Assembly: GCF_900232825.1 (NCBI RefSeq)
Contig: NZ_OCTP01000010.1
Span: 496,001-560,000 of the forward strand
From: Anaerococcus sp. Marseille-P3625
GTDB taxonomy: Bacteria; Bacillota; Clostridia; Tissierellales; Peptoniphilaceae
Length of the DNA: 64,000 bases
Direction of reading: 5' to 3'
Shown here one piece after another: positions 38,833 to 48,565 of the stretch (the first letter of the stretch is position 1; each line of letters begins with the position of its first letter). The translations under genes and the position numbers were made by a program. The notes beneath the pieces are model-generated. The model had not been told where the DNA came from, made no database searches, and was given only the letters and a program-made list of their open reading frames with translations.

Positions 38833-38870
38833 AAAAAAAGAATCTAATCCAAAATATTAGACTAGATTCT
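38833..38870 (-). terminator. Terminator of the glycogen operon
   Basis: AGAATCTA and TAGATTCT (38863-38870 and 38839-38846) form an 8-bp stem on the minus strand, followed by TTTTTTTCTT. It lies downstream of pgm, the last gene of the glg operon. Confidence 0.8.
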
Positions 38871-38910
38871 AATGATTTAATATTATTAATTTTAAAGGTC
38901 TAAATAAACT

Positions 38911-40602
38911 CTATTCAATAGAATCGATGATATCATTCATTTCTTTTATCAATAGATCCTTTTTCTCGGTTGAAGACTTTTCATCTTTATCTATGGCATT
39001 TACATAAACTTTAATTTTCGGCTCTGTGCCTGATGGTCTTAAAGCAAGCCATGAGTTATCTTTAAAAAAGTATTTTAATACATTTGATTTTGCCAAACCA
39101 GTATCGTCATTTTTGTAATCAATTATATGGTCTGTTTTAAGTCCTGCAAGATCTTTTATTGGATTTTGACGAACGCTTTCCATAATACGACCTATACGTT
39201 CTTGTCCGTCTATTCCAGTTAAGGTTATAGAAATTACATCATTTGCATAAAATCCATGTTCTTTATATATTTCTTCAAGAACATCTAGCATGCTTTTACC
39301 CATTTTTTTGTAATATCCTGCCATTTCAGCTATCATCATTGCAGAGTTTACTGCGTCTTTATCTCTTACAAAGTCTTTGTAGTTATAGCCGATAGATTCC
39401 TCAAAACCAAAGATAAATTTGCCAGAATTGTCTTTTTCTAATTTATTGGCAATTTCATAAACATTTTTAAAACCCGTTAGAACATCATAAGTTTTTACAT
39501 TGTATTTTGCGGCTATTGGTTTTATCAAATCTGTTGAAACTAATGATTTTACTACTGCACCATTTTCTGGAAGTTCATTATTCTTTTCTAGAGCTTCTAG
39601 AATATAGTTTGTTAATAAAGATCCAATTTTATTTCCAGATAAGAATACATATTCTCCCTTATCATCTTTAATTTCTACAGCACATCTATCAGAATCAGGA
39701 TCTGTTGCAAGTAATAAGTCTGCTCCTACTTCCTTGCCTAATTTTTCTGAATATTCAAATGCTGCTGGCATTTCTGGATTTGGATAACCAACTGTTGTAA
39801 AATCTGGGTCAGGATTTTCTTGCTCTTTTACAATGTATATATTTTTAAATCCACGTTCATCCAATATTCGTCTTACAAGTTTGTTGCCACATCCGTTAAG
39901 TGGAGTGTAGACAATTTTAATATCCTTATCTATATCCTCATTTATAGTGCAAGCTAAAACTTCTTTTACATAATCTTCTATCAATTGATCATCGACATAT
40001 TCAATAATTCCTTCTTTTAATCCCTCTTCGAAATCGATTCTTGGGATTGCAAAAAAGTCTTGATGTTCTGATATGTGCTTTAAGATTTTATTTGCAGTTT
40101 CATCTAATATTTGACTTCCTTCTGAATTGTAAGCCTTATAGCCATTATATTCTCTTGGATTATGACTTGCTGTTACCATAACTCCAGCGGAAGTTTTTAG
40201 ATGTCTAACTGTATAGGATAAAACTGGTGTTGGCTCTATATCTTTGTGAATATAAACTTTAATGCCATTTGCAGCAAATACTTCAGCAGTTATTTTTGCA
40301 AATTCTTTTGATTTGTGACGAACATCATAGGCAATTGCAACACCTGCTTTTTTGGCTTCTTCTCCACCTTCAGAAATGGTATCTGCAAAACCCTGGGTTG
40401 CTTGAGCAACCATATATTCGTTCATTCTATTAGTTCCTGCTCCAAGTTTACCACGCAAGCCTGCTGTTCCAAATTCTAAAGAGCTATAAAATCTATCTTT
40501 AATTTCCTTATCATCATCTTTAATTTCTTCTAATTCTCTTTTTGTTTCTTCATCAAATTTGTCGTTGTTGTACCAACTCTCAAAATTTTTCCTGTAATCC
40601 AT
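38911..40602 (-). CDS. pgm: Phosphoglucomutase/phosphomannomutase
   Basis: 563 residues from ATG 40602 (GGAGG five bases upstream). Alpha-D-phosphohexomutase: TAGLRGKLGAGTNRMN, phosphoserine loop GVMVTASHNPREYNGYK, metal loop LATDPDSDRC, sugar loop GFEESIGY and C-terminal phosphate loop LRPSGTEPKIKVY. Interconverts glucose-1- and glucose-6-phosphate, connecting glycogen to glycolysis. Last gene in the glg cluster, overlapping no neighbour but one base after pulA. Confidence 0.95.
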   Translation of the reverse strand: MDYRKNFESWYNNDKFDEETKRELEEIKDDDKEIKDRFYSSLEFGTAGLRGKLGAGTNRMNEYMVAQATQGFADTISEGGEEAKKAGVAIAYDVRHKSKEFAKITAEVFAANGIKVYIHKDIEPTPVLSYTVRHLKTSAGVMVTASHNPREYNGYKAYNSEGSQILDETANKILKHISEHQDFFAIPRIDFEEGLKEGIIEYVDDQLIEDYVKEVLACTINEDIDKDIKIVYTPLNGCGNKLVRRILDERGFKNIYIVKEQENPDPDFTTVGYPNPEMPAAFEYSEKLGKEVGADLLLATDPDSDRCAVEIKDDKGEYVFLSGNKIGSLLTNYILEALEKNNELPENGAVVKSLVSTDLIKPIAAKYNVKTYDVLTGFKNVYEIANKLEKDNSGKFIFGFEESIGYNYKDFVRDKDAVNSAMMIAEMAGYYKKMGKSMLDVLEEIYKEHGFYANDVISITLTGIDGQERIGRIMESVRQNPIKDLAGLKTDHIIDYKNDDTGLAKSNVLKYFFKDNSWLALRPSGTEPKIKVYVNAIDKDEKSSTEKKDLLIKEMNDIIDSIE

Positions 40603-40603
40603 A

Positions 40604-42493
40604 TTAACCTCCAATTTTATATACGTTTACTGATAATTCATCAACTGTTAAAGTATCATTAATTTCTATCTTATAAGTATTTTTACCCTCTTTAGAAAAA
40701 ATCTTTTCAATATTGTAAATATTTTTGCCAAGGAATTTTTCCAAGTCTACTTTCTTAATATTCTCTATTTGGTTCTCGGAATTTATTATTATTAGAAACA
40801 AACATTCTTGCCCAGAAATTTTGTAGATTATCGTAGAATCATTTTCTGTTTGCATAAATTCTAAATTTTTCTTTATATTTTCTCTACTTGTATTGGAAAA
40901 TATTCCAAGGCTTTTCCTTAAAGTAATTAGATCTTTTGTATAGGTAAAAATTCCATAATTAGTTTCTTTGTCTGCCCAATTAATTGCATTTACAAATAAA
41001 GGCGAATTGTAGGAATTTCTGTCATTTTTTTTAGAATGATTAAATTCATTACCTTCATATAAGAAAGGAATTCCATAAGAAAGCATTATTATTCCCATAC
41101 TAAGTTTGACATAATCGTCAATTTTATCAAGATTTGATAAGGAAATTTGTAATTTATCATACAAGATCAAATTATCATGACAGTTTAGATAATTAATCGA
41201 TTCATTTGCCTTATCTGCAAATCCTATAGAACTATTAATTGAAGTTGACCCTCTAATTCCTTCTTCTACAAGAGCTTTTAATTTAAAATCTCCTTGAATA
41301 TAACCTATGGCAAATGATTCGGTATCTCCCTTTATTGCATCTCTAAATATATCATTAAAAACTCCAAATCCTTGAGATCTTTGCCTACCTTTTATGCTTA
41401 ATTTTTCAGAAGCTAAAGTAGTAGATAAAGCAAACCAAGGCTCGCCATAAATTATTATATTTGGATTTATTTTCCTTAACTCTTTTACTGCAATTTTCAT
41501 TGTGTCTATATCAATTAGGCCCATCAAATCAAAGCGAAAGCCATCTATTTTATATTCGCTTACCCAAAATTTTAGGCAATCAATTATTAATTTTCTTACG
41601 AAGGCTCTCTCACTTGCAAGTTCGTTTCCAACTCCAGATCCATTTGAAAATGTTTCATCTTCATTTAACCTATAATAATATTTACATAAGCTATAGAGAT
41701 TTGAATCATAGGATTTGAAAGTATGGTTAAAAACAACATCCATAACAACAGCAATGTTATTTTGATGAAAACATTCTATCATCTTTTTTAATTCGTAAAT
41801 TCTATTTAAGGGATCTTTGGGATCTGTAGAATATGAACCTTCTGGGACAAAATATAATTCTGGATCGTAACCCCAATTATAGTTATCATCATCAAAAAAC
41901 TTATCAGAGACTTCATCTACACTAAAGAAGTCAAAAATCGGTAGCAATTGGACATGAGTAATACCTAAATCGATTATATTGTCAATTCCTGTGGAAAAAC
42001 CGTGATATTTTCTATTTTTTTCACAAAGTCCAAGATATTTTCCAGCATTGTTTACGTTGCTTGATTTATCAGCAGTATAATTTTTTACGTTCATTTCATA
42101 AATTATCGCATCGTCAATTTGTATTTTGGGAACTTTAGAATTTCTAAAACCTTTTGGATCTGTTTTTCTCAAATCACAAACAACAGAATACATACTATTA
42201 ATAGATGATGCGTAGGAATAAGGATCTGTAACTTCATAGATATCATCGATAATATATGAATAAAAATATCCATGGTAATCGCCATTTAAAGTCACTTCAA
42301 AAATCCCCAGATTATTTTTCTTCATAGGAAATTTTTTGTTTCTAGGGTTATTGTAATTTTTACCTATTTTTAATTCTATTTTTTTAGGATCTGGAGCAAA
42401 AACTCTAAATATTGTTTTAGATTTATCATAAATTGCCCCAAAATTTATATCTTTTATATCATCATATTTTATTTCTTCTATTTTCGTTAACAA
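40604..42493 (-). CDS. pulA: Type I pullulanase (GH13 debranching enzyme)
   Basis: About 629 residues. CBM48-like N-terminal domain (RVFAPDPKKIELKIG), then a GH13 barrel: YNWGYDPELYFVPEGSYSTD (pullulanase signature), VVMDVVFNHT, DGFRFDLMGLID (nucleophile Asp), IIYGEPW (acid/base Glu) and NYLNCHDNLILYD. All catalytic residues are present. I place the start at TTG 42493, nine bases after AAAGGA; ATG 42520 is possible but has no ribosome site. It overlaps the glgP-like gene. Hydrolyses alpha-1,6 branches. Confidence 0.88.
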   Translation of the reverse strand: MLTKIEEIKYDDIKDINFGAIYDKSKTIFRVFAPDPKKIELKIGKNYNNPRNKKFPMKKNNLGIFEVTLNGDYHGYFYSYIIDDIYEVTDPYSYASSINSMYSVVCDLRKTDPKGFRNSKVPKIQIDDAIIYEMNVKNYTADKSSNVNNAGKYLGLCEKNRKYHGFSTGIDNIIDLGITHVQLLPIFDFFSVDEVSDKFFDDDNYNWGYDPELYFVPEGSYSTDPKDPLNRIYELKKMIECFHQNNIAVVMDVVFNHTFKSYDSNLYSLCKYYYRLNEDETFSNGSGVGNELASERAFVRKLIIDCLKFWVSEYKIDGFRFDLMGLIDIDTMKIAVKELRKINPNIIIYGEPWFALSTTLASEKLSIKGRQRSQGFGVFNDIFRDAIKGDTESFAIGYIQGDFKLKALVEEGIRGSTSINSSIGFADKANESINYLNCHDNLILYDKLQISLSNLDKIDDYVKLSMGIIMLSYGIPFLYEGNEFNHSKKNDRNSYNSPLFVNAINWADKETNYGIFTYTKDLITLRKSLGIFSNTSRENIKKNLEFMQTENDSTIIYKISGQECLFLIIINSENQIENIKKVDLEKFLGKNIYNIEKIFSKEGKNTYKIEINDTLTVDELSVNVYKIGG

Positions 42494-44747
42494 AATTTTT
42501 TTTCCTTTGCAAAATATCATCTACGCTAAATTCACTAGACCACATCAAATTTTTTATCTCATTACTAGTCCATTTATTTATATCCAAATAATCCAAAGAA
42601 ATATTTTTACGTAAATTAATTAACTCTGATAAATTTAATAAAACATTAAATGAGTCATTATATAGCAAAATTTCATCCAATAAAGCTTTGAAATTATAAG
42701 GAAAATTTTGATAGGATTCATTAATCAAATTATTTGTCGTATAAGTAACCATATCATCATTTTTTAATACATCATAAGCCATATATGTCTTATTATTTTT
42801 CATTTTTTTGTAATCTTCAAAGCTTTCACCTAGTAGATAAAATGAATTCTCAGTTGGTAAATTATTTATAATCCCACCTCTTGTGGAAATTATATTAGAC
42901 ATATTTATTGCTGAATTAAGAATATCAAAATTCATATTATCTAGTAATGGATTGGTCAAATTTGAATAAATATCGCAAGCAGGGTAGAGAAATTTTTGTA
43001 GACTTACATTTAAGTTTTCTACAAAAATTATTTTTATTTTTTCCCTAATTATTTTATCTGATTCAACAAGTTTTTTTAGTGCCATTATTAGTTTTATAGC
43101 TTCTTTGGCCACATAATATCCCTCATTGGCTTTGCCAGAAAAAATATAAGTCTTAGGTATATAATAAGTATTGGAATTATCTCTTAAATAGAAAAATTCA
43201 TAAGCTATGGCTAGGGCGTTTAATATTTGCCTTTTACCCTCATGCATAATTGATAGTTGCATATCAAATATTGAGTATGGATTGATATCTTTTTCTTTTT
43301 CCAATTTCTTTATAAGCTTTTCTTTATTTTCAAATTTAATTTCTTCAAGATCAGCAGAAAATCTTTTGTTATTTATTAAAGAATTTAACTTATCCTTATC
43401 TTTATTTATATCATAAATCTTATAATCTTTTAATAAACTATAAAGTTTGGAATTAGCACTTTTCACATAAGTAAAAGTGTCTGTTCCCATATTTATAAAG
43501 CTTGTATTATCGTTTGCTTTTCTATCCTCGTAAAGTGTTTTTGAAAGAAAAATGTATTCTTTTGATAATGATTTATTAATATTTTTAAAAACTACAAAAG
43601 AATCTTCGATTAATGGCAGGTAGTTTTCATCTTTTATTAATTCTGCCTGAATTTCAACTATAGTATTAAATAAGTCTTGATTCATTTTTCTAATTTCATC
43701 TACAGGATATTTTTCTAAAGAATCATCAGTAATAGAAAAAACCAAATGATAAAATATTTCTCTTGTGTATGCTAAAGCTTCCTTAATCGAAAAATCATAT
43801 TGGCTTTTTAGTATTCGGATAAATTCAACTAAAGCTAAGCTCGGATGTATATCATTTATAACTACATTAGTTTGCTTGTTTATATTTCTAATATCTTTGT
43901 AATACAAGATATATCTTCTTACAAAATCTCTCATAGATGCTGCTGCAAAAAAATATTCTTGTTTTAGTCTTAAAATCTTTCCATCATAGGTAGAATCATC
44001 TACATACAAAAATTTCGTAAGAGAAGAACTGTTTATATAATTTTCATATGCTTTTATAAGATCTCCTCTAGTGAAATCTATTATATCTACATCGGAAATT
44101 GGATCAGATTTAAATAATCTTAAGGTATTTACAAAACTTCCATCATCTGAAACTATTGGCATATCAAAAGTTTTCACTTGATCTTTCTTATCGTATATAT
44201 CAATAATATTTGTAAAAGATTTCTGATGTTCAAAATTTGATCCATCTTTAAGCCATGAATCAGACTTAGCTAATTGTACACCATTTTCGATTGATTGTTT
44301 AAAATCTCCTGACTCATATCTTAGAGCATAAGCAGTTGCTTTTATTTTTGCATTGGTAAGCGCATCTATCAAATAAGAGCTTCCCATGCCCATATCTCCA
44401 ATTCCTAAAGCTGGATCTTTGTCAAAATTTAAAATATGATCATAATCAAAACCAATCTCATTTAAGGCAGCTTTTATTTGATCTTCAATTTCTAGTTTTT
44501 GGGAAATGTTTTTTAAAAATCCACCTGGCAAATACTCAAAACTTAAGATATAAACTTCATAGCCTTCCTTAATTTTTTTGCTTTCCACCCAAGTTTTACC
44601 GACAATTTCCATTACAAATCTGCACAAAGAATCATAAACTTCTTTTTCCCTTGCAAAAGAAAGATCCTTAGCGTAAAAAGAATACAAATAATTTTGTATT
44701 CTTTCTATAATCAAATCTTTGCTTATATTAAGCTTTTGTTTTCTCAT
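42462..44747 (-). CDS. glgP: Glycogen phosphorylase-like protein, PLP lysine lost
   Basis: 761 residues, close to GlgP length. Family blocks are clear: YALRYESGDFKQSIENGVQL and SDSWLKDG, INDIHPSLALVEFIRIL, IFDMQLSIMHEGKRQILNAL, IPKTYIFSGKANEGYYVAK, IIFVENLNVSLQKFLYPACD. But the cofactor block, E-A-S-G-T-G-N-M-K-F in active enzymes, reads LLDNMNFDIL, so the Schiff-base Lys is Asn, and the GTLDGANVEI block is also lost. The Arg before HE (KRIHEYKRQ) is Ile. I infer no phosphorolysis. It overlaps glgA by 20 bases; the start at ATG 44747 has no strong ribosome site. Confidence 0.8.
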   Translation of the reverse strand: MRKQKLNISKDLIIERIQNYLYSFYAKDLSFAREKEVYDSLCRFVMEIVGKTWVESKKIKEGYEVYILSFEYLPGGFLKNISQKLEIEDQIKAALNEIGFDYDHILNFDKDPALGIGDMGMGSSYLIDALTNAKIKATAYALRYESGDFKQSIENGVQLAKSDSWLKDGSNFEHQKSFTNIIDIYDKKDQVKTFDMPIVSDDGSFVNTLRLFKSDPISDVDIIDFTRGDLIKAYENYINSSSLTKFLYVDDSTYDGKILRLKQEYFFAAASMRDFVRRYILYYKDIRNINKQTNVVINDIHPSLALVEFIRILKSQYDFSIKEALAYTREIFYHLVFSITDDSLEKYPVDEIRKMNQDLFNTIVEIQAELIKDENYLPLIEDSFVVFKNINKSLSKEYIFLSKTLYEDRKANDNTSFINMGTDTFTYVKSANSKLYSLLKDYKIYDINKDKDKLNSLINNKRFSADLEEIKFENKEKLIKKLEKEKDINPYSIFDMQLSIMHEGKRQILNALAIAYEFFYLRDNSNTYYIPKTYIFSGKANEGYYVAKEAIKLIMALKKLVESDKIIREKIKIIFVENLNVSLQKFLYPACDIYSNLTNPLLDNMNFDILNSAINMSNIISTRGGIINNLPTENSFYLLGESFEDYKKMKNNKTYMAYDVLKNDDMVTYTTNNLINESYQNFPYNFKALLDEILLYNDSFNVLLNLSELINLRKNISLDYLDINKWTSNEIKNLMWSSEFSVDDILQRKKNFVNENRRNKI

Positions 44748-46158
44748 ACAAATCCAAGTACTTTTCTGCAGAAATTTGCCAATCCAAATCAATTTTCATA
44801 GCATTTTTAACTAATTCTTTATGAGCCTTAGGATTGTTTTTGTAGATACTAATAGCATTTTTTATTGCAAACAATAGTTCATGAGCATTAATATTTGAAA
44901 AAGAATAACCAGTTCCCTCACCGGTGTATTCATTGTAAGGAATAACCGTGTCTTTTAGTCCACCTGCTTCACGCACTATAGGTAGCGAACCATATCTCAT
45001 GGCTATAAGTTGACTTATTCCACAAGGTTCAGATATAGAAGGCATTAGATAAAAATCACTTGCTGCATATATTTTATTGCTTTCTTTTGAATTAAAATAT
45101 ATTCTTGCTGCCATTTTTTCTGGATATTTCCAAGCAAAATATTTAAACATTTCCTCGTAAGTATATTCTCCAGTACCTAAAACGACAAATTGTATATCCT
45201 CAGATAAAAGTTCATCTAATATATATCTAATAAGATCCATTCCTTTCATTTCATTTAGCCTAGATACAAGCCCAATCATAGGCACATCTTCTCTTTGAGG
45301 AAGATCATATAATTTTTGTAAGGCTAATTTATTTTTATTTTTATTTTTTATAGTTTTGATATCATAATTATAATCTATAAGCTTATCAGTCTTTGGATTC
45401 CAATGTTTATAATCAATACCATTGATAATACCAGATAGTTTGTAATCATATTGTCTAATTACTCCATCTAGACCTTCACCATAAAAAGGATAATGAATTT
45501 CTCTAGCATAATTTTCTGATACTGTATTTACTGCAGTGGCGTGAATTATACCACCTTTCATAAAGTTTATTGCATCGTAGTATTTTAGGTCATTTTCATT
45601 GAAATATCCACCGTCAAGACCAGCAAGTCTCATCACATCAGGGTCAAATACGCCTTGATATTTAAGATTATGAATGGTAAATAAGGTCCTAATATCATCG
45701 TAATAAGAATCACCATGTCTAAAATCATTGACAAAAACATTTACCATAGCAGTATGCCAATCATTAGAATGGATTATATCTGGTTTAAAATTAATCTCTT
45801 TTGGCAAAAGTGTACAAGCTTTTGAAAAATAAATAAATCTTTCAGCATCATCTCCAAATCCATAAGGATAAGATCTTGAAAAATACTCTTTATTATCTAT
45901 AAAATAGTAGCTTACTCCATCTAAATCCAATTGATAAATACCAGCATATTGATGTTTCCAATCAAGATCTACATAAAATTCAGTTACTTTTTCCATCATT
46001 GATTTATATTTCTCATCAATAGTTTCATACATTGGAAGAACAACTCTTATATCAACGCCAAGATTCTTAAGCTCTTTAGGCAAGGATCCTGCAACATCGG
46101 CAAGACCACCAGTTTTTATAAAAGGTACAGCCTCGCTTGTAAGATAAAGAACTTTCAT
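44728..46158 (-). CDS. glgA: Glycogen synthase
   Basis: 476 residues, GT5 family. ADP-glucose site KTGGLADVAGSLP near residue 15, HSNDWHTAMV, INGIDYKHWNP, GLVSRLNEMKGMDL, and the catalytic Glu region PSISEPCGISQLIAMRYGSLP. Elongates alpha-1,4-glucan from ADP-glucose. Its ATG overlaps the glgD stop, and GAGGAG lies just upstream, giving coupled translation. Confidence 0.96.
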   Translation of the reverse strand: MKVLYLTSEAVPFIKTGGLADVAGSLPKELKNLGVDIRVVLPMYETIDEKYKSMMEKVTEFYVDLDWKHQYAGIYQLDLDGVSYYFIDNKEYFSRSYPYGFGDDAERFIYFSKACTLLPKEINFKPDIIHSNDWHTAMVNVFVNDFRHGDSYYDDIRTLFTIHNLKYQGVFDPDVMRLAGLDGGYFNENDLKYYDAINFMKGGIIHATAVNTVSENYAREIHYPFYGEGLDGVIRQYDYKLSGIINGIDYKHWNPKTDKLIDYNYDIKTIKNKNKNKLALQKLYDLPQREDVPMIGLVSRLNEMKGMDLIRYILDELLSEDIQFVVLGTGEYTYEEMFKYFAWKYPEKMAARIYFNSKESNKIYAASDFYLMPSISEPCGISQLIAMRYGSLPIVREAGGLKDTVIPYNEYTGEGTGYSFSNINAHELLFAIKNAISIYKNNPKAHKELVKNAMKIDLDWQISAEKYLDLYEKTKA

Positions 46159-47282
46159 TAGTAACTCCTCTTGTTTAATTTTTCATTTTTATTACTTACA
46201 AAAGGATGTGATCTATTTCCAAATAATTTCATATTATTTCCAATTTCTGTTCCTTTATCGCATATAGTAAAGTTCAAAATTGCATCCTCACCAATTACGC
46301 TATCTTGAAAAATTATAGAATTTTTTACAACTGCATCCTTTTTGATATTTACACCTCTAAAGATTATTGAATTTTCTACCTCTCCTTCGATAATTGATCC
46401 ATTTGCAACCAAAGAATTTTTTACTAAAGAATCTTTTGTATAAGAAGTTGAAGGCTCGTCTTTAGATTTTGTATAAACTAAGCCGTCTTTGTAGAAAATA
46501 TTATCAAAATATTCTCTATCCAATAATTTTATATTAGCATCAAAAAATGAGTAAGTATCCATTATAATTTGTAATTGCTTGTCAATTCTATAAAAATCTT
46601 TACTTAAATTTGAAGGATACTTAAATATAGCTGAAAGCAAAGAATCTATATTATTCATTTCTACAGCATATCTTAATACCTTAATAAACACTTCTCTTTT
46701 GATTAGAATTGATCCAGCAAATAAATCAAATTCATCACTTAATCCGAGGTTTATCCCAGTATTTAGTGGCTTATTATTCTCATCAGAATTGATAATTCTT
46801 CTGTTTAATAAGAATCCATTGTCATCTCTAGTTTTTTGAGTAAAGATCAAGACATCTGTATCATTTGATTTCATTCTTTCTTTTGCATCGCCAATATCCA
46901 CCTTGGTAATATACATTGGATTTGTAATAAAAACAAACTCTGCGTTACTTTGTTCATAAGCAGGTAAAGATTCAAAATATTTACTTACCTCAGATGGATC
47001 TTTTATATCATAATTTGGTGGATTTATTGTTAGTCCCCCATGTCTTCTGTTTAATTCCCAACTTTTGCCATTTCCTATATGGTCAAGGGTTGACCTCATT
47101 TTTTTGCCAGCAAACAAAATTACATTTGTAATATCATAATTAGTAAGATTTGATAAGGTGAAATCAATGATTCTATATCTTCCACCAAAAGGCAACATAT
47201 AATCTGGTCTAACCTTACATAATTCACCATAATTAGCTGGGTTGAATTCAGAACTATAAACTAAAGCTAATACACTATCCAT
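46158..47282 (-). CDS. glgD: GlgD subunit of ADP-glucose pyrophosphorylase
   Basis: 374 residues. Nucleotidyltransferase fold with FGGRYRIIDFTLSNLTNYDI and a C-terminal left-handed beta-helix (NSIIFRGVNIKKDAVVKN). The N-terminal GGxGxRL loop that binds ATP in GlgC is replaced by VYSSEFNPANYG, the normal state of the non-catalytic GlgD subunit that activates GlgC in Firmicutes. Lies between glgC and glgA. Confidence 0.94.
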   Translation of the reverse strand: MDSVLALVYSSEFNPANYGELCKVRPDYMLPFGGRYRIIDFTLSNLTNYDITNVILFAGKKMRSTLDHIGNGKSWELNRRHGGLTINPPNYDIKDPSEVSKYFESLPAYEQSNAEFVFITNPMYITKVDIGDAKERMKSNDTDVLIFTQKTRDDNGFLLNRRIINSDENNKPLNTGINLGLSDEFDLFAGSILIKREVFIKVLRYAVEMNNIDSLLSAIFKYPSNLSKDFYRIDKQLQIIMDTYSFFDANIKLLDREYFDNIFYKDGLVYTKSKDEPSTSYTKDSLVKNSLVANGSIIEGEVENSIIFRGVNIKKDAVVKNSIIFQDSVIGEDAILNFTICDKGTEIGNNMKLFGNRSHPFVSNKNEKLNKRSY

Positions 47283-47283
47283 C

Positions 47284-48417
47284 CTATTCCTCCTCTATAC
47301 CTTCATTGCTAACCAAATAGACGCTCTTGGAATTTTCACATCCAATATTTTCATTAATTTCTACATCTTCAGCAACTACGCAATTGTAAATTTTTACCCC
47401 TGCTTTAACATGAGATCCATATAAAAGCACTGAATTATAGACTTCTGCACCTTCTTCTATTTTTACATTAGAAAATAAAACTGAATTATCAACTTTCCCA
47501 TCGATAACACAAGCTTCATTAACTAAAGCATCTTTAAGTTCAGCTTTTGGACCAATTCTATGTGGTGGCAAATTAAGACTAGTCGTATAAATTTTCCAAT
47601 CTTCATCGTAAATATCCAACTCATTGTTTGGATCTATTAAATCTAAATTTGCCTGCCAATAGCTTCTTACAGTTCCAACATCTTTCCAGTATCCATCAAA
47701 TTTATAAACATAAAGGGGAGCGCCGCTAGCTAACATTTTTGGGATAATATCATGGCCAAAGTCATTTGTAGAATTTTTATCCTTATCATCTTCAATTAAA
47801 GCTTTCCTTAAAACTTTCCAATTAAATACATAAATTCCCATTGAAGCGAGATTTGACTTAGGATTTGCTGGTTTTTCTTCAAATTCTGTAATTCTACCCT
47901 CTTCGTCAGTATTCATAATTCCAAATCTACTAGCTTCTTCCCATTCAACTTCCATAACAGCAATTGTTGCACTAGCACCCTTTGACTTATGTACATCTAA
48001 TAATTCTCTATAATCCATCTTGTAGATATGATCTCCAGATAAAATTAAAACGTATTCAGGATTAACTTGGTCTAGGTAATTAATATTTTCAAAAATAGCA
48101 CTGGCAGTTCCCTCAAACCACTTACCACCTTCTTCTGTATAATAAGGTGAAAGAATTCTTAGACCACCGTGGTTTCTGTCATAATCCCAAGCAGAACCAA
48201 TTCCTAAGTGTCTATTTAGTAGTTGTGGCTTGTATTGAGTTAAAACTCCTATATCTTTTATCTCTGAGTTTGTTGAATTACTCAAAGCAAAATCAATAAT
48301 TCTGTATTTTCCTCCAAAAGGAACAACAGGCTTTGCCATATCTTTAGTTAAAGCTTTAAGTCTGGAACCTTGACCACCAGCTAAAAGCATGGCAGCCGTT
48401 TTGTTTGAATTTCTCAT
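47284..48417 (-). CDS. glgC: Glucose-1-phosphate adenylyltransferase
   Basis: 377 residues. [48 protein letters not shown] (metal Asp), [18 protein letters not shown] and a C-terminal beta-helix. Makes ADP-glucose, the first committed step. AGGAGG lies upstream of ATG 48417. First gene of glgC-glgD-glgA-glgP-like-pulA-pgm; its promoter is back to back with that of tmRNA. Confidence 0.97.
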   Translation of the reverse strand: MRNSNKTAAMLLAGGQGSRLKALTKDMAKPVVPFGGKYRIIDFALSNSTNSEIKDIGVLTQYKPQLLNRHLGIGSAWDYDRNHGGLRILSPYYTEEGGKWFEGTASAIFENINYLDQVNPEYVLILSGDHIYKMDYRELLDVHKSKGASATIAVMEVEWEEASRFGIMNTDEEGRITEFEEKPANPKSNLASMGIYVFNWKVLRKALIEDDKDKNSTNDFGHDIIPKMLASGAPLYVYKFDGYWKDVGTVRSYWQANLDLIDPNNELDIYDEDWKIYTTSLNLPPHRIGPKAELKDALVNEACVIDGKVDNSVLFSNVKIEEGAEVYNSVLLYGSHVKAGVKIYNCVVAEDVEINENIGCENSKSVYLVSNEGIEEE

Positions 48418-48503
48418 AAGTCCTCCTGTTAATAATAAAACTTCTTAATGTATTAATACCCATTATTAAATATTAAGTGCATAAAAACCTTTTCTTATCT
48501 TAT

Positions 48504-48532
48504 ATTTTACAAAATTTTATCATTTTTGACAA
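48504..48532 (-). promoter_or_regulatory. Candidate promoter of the glg operon
   Basis: Minus strand: -35 TTGTCA (48527-48532), 17-base spacer, -10 TAAAAT (48504-48509). The start would be about 48497, giving an 80-nt AT-rich leader before glgC. Its -35 overlaps the tmRNA -35 on the other strand. Confidence 0.6.
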
Positions 48533-48554
48533 TATTCAATTTGGAAAGTATAAT
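48526..48554 (+). promoter_or_regulatory. tmRNA promoter
   Basis: -35 TTGACA (48526-48531), 17-base spacer, -10 TATAAT (48549-48554): full consensus. The tmRNA body begins about 11 bases downstream. Confidence 0.9.
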
Positions 48555-48565
48555 TTACAATACTT

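Noticed and set aside
42462-44747. Frameshifted or decaying glgP pseudogene
   Set aside because: The frame is intact over 761 codons and other family blocks are well kept; specific active-site loss looks like change of function.
46158-47282. GlgD as another degenerate enzyme worth reporting
   Set aside because: Loss of the catalytic loop is the normal, known state of GlgD in Firmicutes.
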